DNA from: Enoplolaimus lenunculus
Taxonomy: Eukaryota > Nematoda > Enoplea > Enoplida > Thoracostomopsidae
Direction of reading: 5' to 3'
Assembly (NCBI GenBank): GCA_030248215.1
Contig: JASANG010003323.1
Location: forward strand, 248,001-312,000
Length of the DNA: 64,000 nt
The notes under the pieces are model-generated. The model searched no databases. It was given only the letters and a program-made list of their open reading frames with translations, and was not told the origin of the DNA. Made by a program: the position numbers and the translations under genes. Below, in pieces: positions 31,517 to 42,300 of this stretch; position 1 is the first letter of the stretch, and each line of letters begins with the position of its first letter.

Positions 31517-32590
31517 AATAATATAATTTTTTACACACGTTCTTTTATATATTCTAATAGTGTTGCTGTTTGTTTGTCGTGCTATTAAATAAAATTATCA
31601 AAAAAACATTCTGAAAGTGTAACTAGTCTTATAGGCCCGAGATTGGTAGGAAAGGATGCACAGGTATTATTGCTTGCTGAAACGGAAGAATAAGGCGTAA
31701 AAAGTAACATAAAGTCTGTAATATTGGTCTATTTTAATAATAGCGAAAAATATTTGCGTTAAGATGATTTGAAACCCATATAAACCAGTTTAATAGCATA
31801 AAGCATACTTTAACCCGCCTGTTGGCTAAACGGGATAATGGGACGCAGGCCTGCTTGGGAAAAACGTACCGTTCTCCGAAACCGGACACGAATCTTGTTC
31901 CGTGCTTTCATTTGATTCGTCAAATGAGTTGCATATAATATGATCACTTTGACTAAAACAGCCAATTAATATTAAGCATTAGGTTAAACTTGAACCGCAA
32001 ATTAATTATTAATAGCCAATTAAAAAACAGCACGGTTTAGAACAAGGGCACATATTCCTAAATTAATATTTAGCGATAACTTTGGGTTTCAAGCTATCGA
32101 ACTTCAGCAGTTTCGGGTCACAAAATTTGCACGGAAAAAGACAATATCAAATGCGAAAAATGTGCTAAAGTTTAACGCTAAACATTGCTTGGTTTAATCG
32201 ATACCAGATACATTGCCAACTGGTGATAGGTGTTACACACATTTGAGAAAACGAGCACAGAGTTCGAAATGAATTCACTGAAATATTTACTGTAGCTCAA
32301 ATGGTCGTCGTTTGCTTAGCCAGAACTAGAAATTTTCCTATCACTAGAAACGCAAGTGGTACGAAAACTGAGTTCTGCTAAACGTAAAAATGTTCAAGCT
32401 GAATGTCACTTTCACTATGCTGGATTTTTCTATTTTTGGATAAATGGGAAATAGAATTTCAGCGTCGAATTTGAAATTGTTTGAAAAATCTAGAGCAACT
32501 TCGGAAAAGAGAGTACTTAAACATCAGAATTGATAATATTTTCATACTCGTTGCGCACGAAAAACGAATAGAGGCAACCTTGACATTGAA
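31517..32590. other. Unique AT-rich stretch with one MITE-E half
   Basis: No gene seen. A single MITE-E arm (reverse of TTCTCAAATGTGTGTAAC) lies at 32215-32256. Confidence 0.45.
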
Positions 32591-32598
32591 TATATCGG

Positions 32599-32782
32599 CC
32601 CATGTAAAGATCTGAAGCGGAACGTTTCTCTGCGGCACTGCAATTGAGCAAACTTAAGCGTCTGACTATTTTTGCTTAGGCTTAGTCTTGGTAAGCTTAG
32701 GCTTAGGCTAAGGTTTGAGCTTAGGCTTAGGCTTACAAATATGAATATATTACTGTTACAACCTTGTTCTATACTTAGGCCA
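32599..32782 (+). mobile_element. MITE-B
   Basis: GGCCCATGTAAAGATCTG to TCTATACTTAGGCC. Confidence 0.8.
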
Positions 32783-32784
32783 AT

Positions 32785-33110
32785 ATCTCAGTTAGTCTGC
32801 TGCCAGGACAGTTTGATCATAGGTTTTTGTTTCTTAATTTTTTAATCTTTGAAGTCCCGTTTATAAACATGGCTAACGCTCCGAAGCAGAGTTGAAAATA
32901 AAGTTATGTACTACGCCGTCTGTAACGTAGATAAATATAAAATACGGCTTTAGAAAGTAAAGACTTGAATCTATTGCAATTCTAATTTTCTGTTAGCGAA
33001 ACACGTCAATCCTGACGGTCGAAATTAATGTCAACGAATAGCGTAAAGTTTAAGTTCAGTTTAACCTAAATGAAGATTGGGTCTGATGCCTGTTCTAGTC
33101 GAGCAAGGTG
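32785..33110. other. No feature seen
   Basis: Unique sequence without recognisable exon or repeat. Confidence 0.45.
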
Positions 33111-33113
33111 TTT

Positions 33114-33256
33114 TTGGCCAATGTTACTTTCAACAGTAGATTAAGCGTATTCCAAAGCCTAAGCCTAAGCCTGAGCAAAAAAGATGTAATCTAGAATCTA
33201 AACTTACTCTTTTATAGGCCCACCTGAAACCTGGACGCCCCTTGAATTAACATGGG
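33114..33256 (-). mobile_element. MITE-B'
   Basis: GGCCAATGTTACTTTCAAC to CTTGAATTAACATGGGCC; the CTAGAATCTAAACTTACTC block is typical of B'. Confidence 0.8.
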
Positions 33257-33261
33257 CCTCA

Positions 33262-33385
33262 GCCCCCTATAAGAAAACGTTGCTCTGGTTAGAAAATTTT
33301 GATCTTTGTTTGTAAAGTCATTGAAAATCCATGTATGCCTTCCTCAAAAATTTTAACCCCCTTACCAAGGTGAGCTGGCTACGGA
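33262..33385. mobile_element. MITE-H, left end missing
   Basis: Ends ACCAAGGTGAGCTGGCTACG. Confidence 0.6.
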
Positions 33386-33442
33386 GCGTGGCTTTAAGTT
33401 AAGAAGCTAGAGTATTTATACACAGTTATGTTTTCACCCAAA

Positions 33443-33652
33443 CGGCCAAATGTAAACAATATGGCCGTAACAATAGCGAAACCATATTCACACGCCTAGG
33501 CCTAAGCACACCTAAGCCTAAGCCTAAGCCTAAGCCTAAGCGTACGGACAAGCCTATACCTAACGCCCACGCTTATGCAAAAATAGTCTATATCTACAGG
33601 TTTACTCTATTGTAGTCTCGCAGAAAAAACTGTCCGTCTCTGATCAATACTT
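33443..33652 (-). mobile_element. MITE-B
   Basis: GGCCAAATGTAAACAATATGG, GCCTAA runs, then CTGATCAATACTTGCGC. Confidence 0.7.
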
Positions 33653-33780
33653 GCGCTGAATTGACCATAACTGAAATTCAGCTTTAACATCTAAAAAACG
33701 CAGAAAAAATGCTGAACGATTTTTCTCGAGAAATTTGAATCTTGTAAGCCCTGTCATTGAGTGATGCCACACACAATTGA

Positions 33781-33781
33781 C

Positions 33782-33856
<75 letters not shown>
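33781..33856. repeat. (TA)n tract, about 75 bp
   Basis: Alternating TA with one CA interruption near the left end. Confidence 0.95.
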
Positions 33857-33857
<1 letters not shown>

Positions 33858-33859
33858 AA

Positions 33860-34425
33860 CCTGAACCACAAATCAAATCGCTCAAACGTTCGAATATCAA
33901 TTCAACGTCACGTTCAATTTTTAGTTCATAAATGAAACTTGCCGTTCGACGTATTGAAAAAATATATGTTTCGATGAAAGTTTACAATAGAATTCATTGA
34001 AATATTCAGAGCACAAATATCATTTGCGTTCAAAATCAACTCAGAGCGATCAAACAGTTGTAGAAAACGTGAATTGTCATTTTTTAGACTGAATAAATTT
34101 TTTTCAGCCGCGTATTTAAGCTTTTTTAATACGTATGGCCAAAAAAACGTAGCGAAACGCTTTGGCATAAAACCCATGGTGATGAAAGTTGTGTTTCAGT
34201 TAGAGCACAAGCGATTGTCTGGTTCCGCCAGAGAAATCTGGGGAGTTTTTCACTATCCGGTTCCGGTATTAAGTCCGGAATTTACTACACCAGTATTGTC
34301 CGATGTGTTTGGTATTGAAATTTTTTTTTGTCAATTTCAAAATTGTTCAAAAACTTTTAAATTTACAAAATGTGCATCGACAAATTTACAATTTGTGTTC
34401 TACTTTGCTTTTTATATGAGACGTT
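33860..34425. other. Unique sequence; open frame of doubtful value
   Basis: A 129-codon plus-strand frame (34074-34463) is Phe/Lys-rich and runs into a MITE-B. The GGTTCCGGTATTAAGTCC word belongs to a dispersed repeat. Not supported as a gene. Confidence 0.35.
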
Positions 34426-34426
34426 T

Positions 34427-34840
34427 TGGCCATCGTAAAGAACTGAAGTGGAACACACTGTGAATTCCAATGAGTTGATTTTTCAACTCAGTTATTGAGT
34501 TGGTTTTTTCTGAGTTAACTACAATAAGCATTAACTCACTCTGAGTTGAGCTGGTTTTCGCTCTCAGTTGATTTGATTCCTAGCGAGTTAATCAGTTAAC
34601 TCAAATCGAGTTGAATCAACTCACAATTCTGAGTTCTGATAGTCCTAACTCAGACTGGAGTGATTCAACTCATTCTGAGTTAAAATCAACTCACTGGAAT
34701 TTACAGTGCAGTATTATAGGCATATTCCTAAGCCTACGCCTAAGCCTAAGCCTAAGCCAAGCAAAAAATAGACTAAGGCTTTAAGCTTACTCTTTTCTAG
34801 TCCCACAGAAAAACGTTACGCCTCTGATCTGTACATGGGC
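34427..34840 (-). mobile_element. MITE-B split by a MITE-A
   Basis: GGCCATCGTAAAGAACTG to CTGTACATGGGCC. MITE-A (34456-34708) sits after GTGGAACA. Confidence 0.87.
34456..34708. mobile_element. MITE-A nested in MITE-B
   Basis: CACTGTGAATTCCAATGAG to CTGGAATTTACAGTG. Confidence 0.88.
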
Positions 34841-35128
34841 CGACGTTTTTTGTTACTACATGTATTCTAAACGTTGCCGTTAGAATATGTTTTCCTAAAA
34901 TACCTGACAAATAGGCATTAAGGTTGATTTTGCGTCTCTAACAGTCAAAATCTGAACAGAAACGTGTAAAAAATGTTTCATAGTATATATTCATTACTAG
35001 TTATACTTTATTTATTACTTACAAACTAATTTTGTGGTATCAGTTATTTTTCACTAACTTTCTCCGGCTCCGGTTCCAATTCGGCTATTTTTTGTCGCCT
35101 TACTATTTCGGTTCCGGTATTTCGCAAA

Positions 35129-35399
35129 TTAACCCTTTCTCACATGAATATTTTCAATTTCATATGAAATGTATTTTCAAGGTAAGATTCGAACCTCATC
35201 CGCACGGGTGGGAGGCGTTTACGATGACCACTGAGCTGTAGGAGCTTGACGCTCGAGCCCGAGTGAGCTCTCACGTCTTGTGGAGATTTTGCACTGCGCA
35301 TATATGTTATAAATCTTAAACACTGCTCACAGTGTGAGTATTGCTCGTACATTATTGTATTTAGTTGCTCATAGTACACTCTATGAGTGAAAGGGTTAA
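35129..35399 (-). mobile_element. MITE-F, TTAA-flanked
   Basis: TTAACCCTTTCTCACATG to TGAGTGAAAGGGTTAA. The core has AGCTCAGTGGTCATCG on the minus strand and a diverged B-box. Confidence 0.85.
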
Positions 35400-35421
35400 G
35401 ATTCCACCCGGGCTGCAATAA

Positions 35422-35470
35422 TTTCTGAAATGTGAGTAGCACCTATCGTCAGATAGTGATAGTGTTCCAT
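35422..35470. mobile_element. MITE-E, left arm only
   Basis: TTCTGAAATGTGAGTAGCAC. Confidence 0.5.
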
Positions 35471-35533
35471 GCCAACTTTGCCACACCTATTATGTATAAA
35501 TGTATTTTTCGAGTAGGTTTATATATACTTATA

Positions 35534-35612
35534 AATAAATAAATAAACAAATTTATAAATAAATAAGTAAACAAATAAATAAATAAATAAATAAATAAAA
35601 TAAATAAATAAG
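35534..35612. repeat. (AAAT)n microsatellite
   Basis: Repeated AAATAAATAAAT with minor interruptions. Confidence 0.9.
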
Positions 35613-35614
35613 TA

Positions 35615-36048
35615 TATTAGGATCACCGGCAAATTCAAGGCTTAGACCACTATATATAAACCATTTTAAGACACCCGAGAAAACACCTTTTGCTACGTCT
35701 TAGTTTTTATTTTAATATTAAGTAAACCAGTGTCACAGGCACTAAATATTTTACAACACTTTCCTTTGCTAAAATTTCATTGCAGTAGGCAAAAATTGCA
35801 TTAAATCTAAAAGTACTAAGCTTAGTAATGAAATAAAGTAAAAAATTTTTGATACAATAAATTGTCAAAAATTAACTATTTTGATACATTTGTCGACGAA
35901 AGTTTTTACCTTGAAAAGCCACGGATGTGGAAAATTTCAAACAATACTGCGGTTTATATATCTAAAATATTATTAACCGTAACGGCGTATTGGAACTAAA
36001 AACATAAAAATTCGCTAAATTTTTAAAAAAAAATGAATTGAATAATTA
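35615..36048. other. No feature seen
   Basis: AT-rich unique sequence. Confidence 0.45.
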
Positions 36049-36049
36049 T

Positions 36050-36432
36050 AACCAGGGTGTAACCGGATATTCGGTTTTATTTCTGGTGAAAACTGGCGTG
36101 CGTTTCGGTTTCCATTATAAAAATACCGGAAATTGTGCTATTTTTTATACTCTAAAATACTTATACATCACGTATATATATCTCGCAATGTTTTATAACA
36201 TATATGGAACAGTATTGTTCGATATAAAAGTAAAAATTACAAAATTCATAAAAAAGTTTGAAAATTTCGGTGTATCCGCAGTTTTCTTAATTTTGACAAA
36301 GCCCGGTGAATATTTGCATGCCTCAATTGTGGTCAGACAGAAAACTAAAACATGTTTAAAAGTTTCGCACTTTAATATCCGTATTTTTTTGTTTCCATTT
36401 TCGTTATTTTTACTATCCGTTTATACCATGAT
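36050..36432. mobile_element. Possible hAT-like MITE with CAGGGTGTAACCG end
   Basis: CAGGGTGTAACCGGATA at left and ATCCGTTTATACCATG at right are imperfect inverted repeats. Relatives occur at 61735-61800 and 62995-63070. A 170-codon frame across it is not convincing coding sequence. Confidence 0.45.
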
Positions 36433-36584
36433 TAAAATACGATTTGTACTGATAAGCATCACAACTGGTCATTATATCACTTTCTTACATTTCTACATAA
36501 AAAATAGAGAAGCAAGCAGAAAAGAAATAGACATTTATTGCAAAGTCTAAACAAAATAGCTTAAGTATTAATTAATTTCATTTG

Positions 36585-36720
36585 TAAATGCCAGTGAGTT
36601 GATTTTAACTCAGAATTAGTTGAATCACTCGGTCTAAATTAGGACTACCAGAACTCACAATTCTGAGTTGATTCAACTCATTCTGATTTAATTAATCAAC
36701 TCCCCAGGGGTCAACGTGAT
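36585..36720. mobile_element. MITE-A, partial
   Basis: TGTAAATGCCAGTGAGTTG to CTGATTTAATTAATCAACTC. Confidence 0.65.
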
Positions 36721-36725
36721 TTTGT

Positions 36726-36935
36726 CATATTCTCAAATTCGTATATATAGCACCTCTATCAAAAGTTAGTGAAGGTTTTTAAATTAACAAAGTTATGCAA
36801 ATGCCAATCGTCAAATATTCGCAGAAGTAGGACAAATCAAATAAAATGTACTGTATTCCTAAATCTCGCCAATTAATAATCCGAAAGTTACACGACCCAT
36901 CACCAACTAGTGATTGACGCTATGCGAAACAACGT
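36726..36935. mobile_element. MITE-E foldback copy
   Basis: TTCTCAAATTCGTATATATA at left, inverted ACTAGTGATTGACGCTATGC at right; about 207 bp. Confidence 0.65.
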
Positions 36936-36994
36936 TACTTAGCGTCCAATGGCACAGAATCCTCAAAGCCTAATTTCAATCTTTATCAAACCTG

Positions 36995-37351
36995 TTACAA
37001 TTTTATACGAAATTTAATATTTCGAGCAATAATCATCAGTTGAACCGCACGGTTCTGGTTGAATCCAGACGATGTATAATCGTTAATGGAGTCATTCATT
37101 TCAACGTGGCTCCTGGTGATACTGCTAATTTCTCGCGTAGACGGGACCGATATTTCTTCATCAACATCAGCGTCACCAGTATCTGATGGTTCTGGTTGAA
37201 TCCAAACAGGGGACGTATACTCGGACGTATAATCTTGGTTCGGCAGCGCTGGCTGTTCACCAAAATCATTTGTTCCGTCTCCACAAAGGTGATTGGAATT
37301 TGGCTACTGGTTTACAGTAGATTCGTATTCGTTTGTGGTGTCTGCTAACAT
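36995..37351 (-). pseudogene. Coding-like fragment, acidic Pro/Ser/Asp-rich, probably decayed
   Basis: An island of higher GC. One minus-strand frame reads MLADTTNEYESTVNQ, then an in-frame TAG (37304-37306), then PNSNHLCGDGTNDFGEQPAL and WIQPEPSDTGDADVDEEIS. A second WIQPEPCGSTDDYCSKY lies 139 bases further on, in another frame. The composition resembles disordered regions of real proteins here. The internal stop and the out-of-frame duplication suggest a decayed exon. If an acceptor falls after the TAG it could instead be a real terminal exon. No family recognised. Confidence 0.35.
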
Positions 37352-37354
37352 GCA

Positions 37355-37870
37355 AGTTTGGTGATTTTGCTATATGTTGACCTCTCGAAAGCTTTGAATG
37401 ACCATTTTTTGGTTATTTTTCACGTTTTTCTCAGGTAAAACAATTGTGTTTTGAAAACACAGCGACTACATGGATTTCTTTTATGTCTTTGTGGGAGGTT
37501 TTCAAATTGCAAGTTGAAAAACATTTCAATACAGCGTTGAAGTATGATAAGTTGATCTGTAGTATTAGTTTTGAAATATCCTTAGGAAAGTGGCAACAGT
37601 GTAAGTATTGTACCTTGTGAATTTTAGGAACTCTGTTTTAAAAGGATGACAATGGTTTGTACAAACATTTATTTCTAAAAAAATTTTCCACTCGTTAACC
37701 CTACTCGATGACATATTCTGTGATCGGGCAAAATTGCTTATTGTGAACAGCGCCTAACTTATTTTTATTCGCTTATTTTGTAGCCTTTATTCTTTGATTT
37801 GTACACCGCTAAAACTTTATATGCCTATGTTGTAGCGCTAATTACTGCCCAACGAATCTTCTACAATAAT
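37355..37870. other. No feature seen
   Basis: Unique sequence. Confidence 0.4.
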
Positions 37871-37874
37871 ATTG

Positions 37875-38170
37875 TTCTATCAGAAACTCTTGCATAGTTC
37901 TTAAGCCTAAGCTTAGGAATAAGCTTACGCCTAAGCGTATAGATGAGCATATTCCTAAGCCTAAGCCTACGCCTAAGCCTAAGCCTACACCTAAGCCTAA
38001 GCCTACGCCTAAGCCTAAGCCTAAGCCTAAGCAAAAAATTAGTTTAAAGCTTCAAATGACTGTATTATAGCCCCTCCGGAAAACAATAAAGCAAAAAATT
38101 AGTCTAAAGCTTCAACTGACTGTATTGTAGCCCCTCCGGAAAACGATCCGGCGTTGTTCCATACATGGAC
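37875..38170 (-). mobile_element. MITE-B with duplicated right end
   Basis: GCCTAA runs, then GCAAAAAATTAGTTTAAAGC repeated twice, then GTTCCATACATGGACC. Confidence 0.75.
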
Positions 38171-38174
38171 CGTG

Positions 38175-38650
38175 ATCATTATACCGCATCCCTTTCGATG
38201 TGATAGCAAAATGCACTTCTTAGCATTTTTTGTTGCGTCTGTGCTAAACAGAAAAAGTAATTTCTTTAATTTTTACTATGTATTCGGTTAAAAAAGTCAG
38301 CGTGCAATATTTGCGGCATTTCTGTGACTTTAAAACAAGCAATACAGTATACGTGTTTCATGCTGCATTTCTTGCTCGCGTGTACCACAAAGTTCACATT
38401 AACCGGAGCAAATTGGAAACATTTTGGGTCTCTTTTTAATATTGGGCCAAAAAATTTTGTCTAAACCCCGATATTATATTCCAAAAATCGTATTTGTCGG
38501 CCATTATCATGTTTACAATTCACTTTTTGTTCTATATCAGAAGCTCACGTTTAAAGTATTATTCGGTTAGTCTCCGATTATCATGAGTGCAAGCATGGAT
38601 TATGTTTGTTCATTTGTGTGCGCAGCGGATCAATTAATATTAATTTCGTT
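38175..38650. other. No feature seen
   Basis: Unique AT-rich sequence. Confidence 0.45.
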
Positions 38651-38654
38651 GATA

Positions 38655-38874
38655 CACTGCAAAAAATGGTGAGTCAAATTGACTCTCCCCGAAATATTTT
38701 TTTCAAAACTCACAATCTGAGTCAAAATTCGACTCCGCCAGAGTCAAATTTGATTCACTGAGCGACTCATTAAGTCGAATTTGACTCTGGCGGCGTCGAA
38801 TTTTGACTCAGTTTGTGTAGTCAGGAAAAGCCTATTCCGGAGCGAGTCAATTTGACTCACCATTTTTTACAGTG
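38655..38874. mobile_element. MITE-C, palindromic
   Basis: TA-flanked CACTGCAAAAAATGG to CATTTTTTACAGTG. Confidence 0.88.
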
Positions 38875-39091
38875 TATGTATTTAAATAAACTTAACATTA
38901 CCATCATTTATGTATCATATAACGCCAGTATCATCTGCTCTGCCCCACGTTCGTATAACAATGTTAACTACAATTTTGAACATTTTAACAATTTTTTACT
39001 GAAAAGCTATAGTGTTTTTTTTGCAACCGATTTAATTTCATTATTCATGCTTGCTTCACAAGAGATGTCATGAGTTAATTGATATAAGCAT

Positions 39092-39348
39092 TTATTCGAC
39101 ATTATATACAATTAAACCGTTACTGAGCACCAGAATAAAGTATAACATTAATAATATTGTCCACGACACAAATTCATTAATAGTTCTTAGCGAAATAAAT
39201 CGTGTTATTTGTGGTGGTGAACGGTTACAAAAATTTCCATCTGAGCAAAGACATATCATTCCAGCGGATTTGTCCATCATGTTTGCTCCAAAACAAGTAG
39301 AAACGTTCGGATAGTACATCATACAGCCTTTACTGATGTATTTATATC
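39092..39348 (-). CDS. Ly6 gene exon 3 (second half of Ly6 fold, GPI signal, stop)
   Basis: 257 bases with acceptor TATTTTTTAG. It codes for GYKYISKGCMMYYPN, then STCFGANMMDKSAG, MICLCSDGNFCNRS and the hydrophobic C-terminus ending YNVE. An AATAAA hexamer overlaps the TAA stop (39091-39096) and could be the polyadenylation signal, though that would be unusually close. Confidence 0.8.
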
Positions 39349-42300
39349 CTAAAAAATATACAATTAATCATTTAAAAAGTTTCTCAAATTACTGAGTCAA
39401 TTAATTAACTCACAACAACGAATTAATCATTTCTGATTATTTCTTAGTTAATAAAAGTACACATTTAACTCAAACTGAAGTGATTTAATTGCGCATGAGT
39501 TGATTAATTAACTGAATATTTTGGAATTCAGAGTTAGGAAAGTCTTTATTCAGACTCAGTGATTCAACATTTATTTTGAATTAAAATCAATTCACTGGAA
39601 TTTACAGTGTGCTGCGATTGAATACTTGAGGCACATCGTTTAAAATGGATAGGTACCCGCTAGCATTTGGTTCTTTGCCATAATGCTATTAAGAGTAGAA
39701 AAATATTGTTATTTTTAAATAGGCGCTTTCCTAAACCAAAAAAACAGCTTTGGCATCGGAAAAGAACAACAAAAACCCTAAACATTTGCCTTTGAGTTAA
39801 TAACAGTAAACATTAACTCACTGTGAGTTGATTTAGTTCTGGATTAGTTGATTAATTAATTCAGAATGACTTCAATCAATTCAGAATTCTGAGTTCTATA
39901 AAAAGCCTAAATTCAAAGCGCAGACTTCTGAGTTTATTCAATTCATTCTGAGTTAAAATCAACTCACTGAAATTTGCGTAAAGCCTAGTCAGCTTGAGTC
40001 TTAACCCTTTCTCACATGAATATTTTCTATTTCCCCTGAGACCTACATTTATGCTAGGATTCGAACTCTAGTGACTGGAGTGGGAGGCGTATACCATCAC
40101 CACTCAGCTATAGGAGCTTGACACTCGAGCCCAAGGGGGCTCTCACGTCTTGTGGTGATTTAGTACTATGTATACGTGTTGCAATTGTTAAACACGGTGC
40201 GATATATACTATTTAATGTATATACACTGCACTGACTGCCTACAGGCAACTCAATGTGAGAAGGGGTTAAACTTCAATGTGGCGGAAAGTGTACAAAAAC
40301 CGAAAAATACAGTTGCATAGAAACGTTATATAATTTACCAATCGGTTACTTCTTTGAAACTTCAAATTTTCTCGTTGCCAAATTAAAAATTTGAGCAAAA
40401 GTTGAATTTAACCAATATTTCAAGTTTAGGTTTGAAAGAACCCTTCATAAAGTCGTTAGTTTTGAAATATGCCATCGAATGCCTCTGGCAACAACATTAA
40501 GCATAGTTTTGCGCTATTATGAACGGTTTCAAGGCCGAATGCTAACCGTGTGATGAAATAAGCATTTGTGGCCCATGTAACGATCGGGGGCGGAGAGTTT
40601 TTCTGTGAGACTGCAATAGAGTAAACCTTATAAGCTTTAGACTATTTTTTGCTTGGCTTAGGCTTAGGCTTGGGAATATGCTTATAATGCAGTTACGCCC
40701 CTGTTCTTTATATTGGCCGCATTTGTTCGCAGATTCGCAATATGGACCCATGTCAAAGATTAGAAACGGAACGTTTTTCTGCGGGACTGCAATAAGTTTA
40801 AGGTTTACACTAATTTTTTGCTTAAACTTTTAAGCGTACGCTTAATAACTATAATCTCATCGTTACGTTTAGGCTTAGTCTTAGAAATATGCTTACGATT
40901 GGGACAGTTTTGGTCGATACAATGGCCGCAATATTCACGTTTATACTGTAAGTTACAATGAACTGATTAATTAATTCAGCTAGCGAGTTAATTATTTCTG
41001 AATTAATAACAGTAAACATTAACTCACTCTGGCTTGAGTGGATTCTCACTCTGAGTTGAGTTGACTCTGGATGAGTTGATTAATTAACTAAGAATGATTT
41101 GAATCAACTCAAAATTATGAGTTCTAACAGTCCTAACTCAGCCAGAGTGATTCAACTCATTCTGACTTGAAATCAACACACTGAAATTTACAGCGATACA
41201 TACCATTATCTTTTCGTACTTCTTTGAAGCAATACGGCTGGATATGGCGTTTACGATATAGCCTAATTCGGGCCGGATCAATAAATCTAATTTCTTTACT
41301 GCAATTACTTTCAAAACAATTATCGCGATTGCTGCATTCGAAACAAAACAAACGATTGGCACTTGAGCAAAACAACATACCTGAAAACTATGCTTAAAAT
41401 TTCATATCACAACCCACCTAACATAAAACTTCGGTCACATAAAACAATTTTTACGGCCCAGGTATACAACAGGGCAGGGTCGTTTTGCTGCAGGGCTGTA
41501 ATAGAGTCAGTGTAAGCTTTAGACAACCTTTTATGCTAGGCTTAGGCTTAGAAATACGCTCATCCTTACGCTTACGCTTAGGCTTAGGCTTATGCTTAGG
41601 AATATGCTTATACTACTGTTCTGGCCATGTTCTATACATGGGTCATTTTTACTATACAATAGGTACTTTCAATTAAACTTCATACAGACCATATCCAAAT
41701 AATAATATTTGTTTCAAATTTGATATAAATATTTCGGTTTCCGCGTCAAAAGCTTACACTTCTTTAAAATTTTACAATTTTAAATTTTATAATTTTAAAT
41801 TTTGAATAACCAGTTGAAAAAGTAACCGGGTTGAGCGATAGCTGAGGATAACATCGAAAACTTTCGGCTTTTGAACAGACTCAGTAATTTTTAAGATTGA
41901 GCTTTAGGCTTCGGTTTTTAACAGGCTCACAAGTTTGGACGCTTACGTTATCCTAAAATCTTAGCCAGGCCGAAGCCTAAGCCTTCATCTTAAAAGTCGC
42001 GGAAGTGTACAAGAACCGTAGGTTTTGCTATCTTTGGTGTGTATAAGACTTTACGTAAACCTACACTGTAAATTGCAATGAGTTGATTTAAATCAATTTA
42101 GCTAGCGACTTAGTTTATTTTTGAATTAATATCAGTAAACATTAACTCACTCTCAGCTGAGTTGATTCTCACTCTGAGTTGAGTTGACTCTGAGTGAGTT
42201 GATTAACTCAAAATGCATTGAATCAACTCAAAATTCTGAGTTCTGATACTCCCAACTCAGCCTGAGTAATCGACTTGTTTTGAGTTAAAATCAACTCACT

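Noticed and set aside
33644-33871. Ile/Tyr repeat proteins from (TA)n; the same at 48840-49073 and 42856-43212
   Set aside because: Alternating TA reads as ATA/TAT codons without stops; there is no other evidence.
36038-36550. 170-codon plus-strand frame
   Set aside because: It lies in AT-rich repeat sequence (CAGGGTGTAACCG family), is Ile/Phe/Tyr/Lys-rich as expected by chance, and matches no family.
40001-40270. A functional tRNA gene
   Set aside because: A and B boxes are present but a clean acceptor stem and T-stem pairing are not. The unit is repeated five times inside a transposon.
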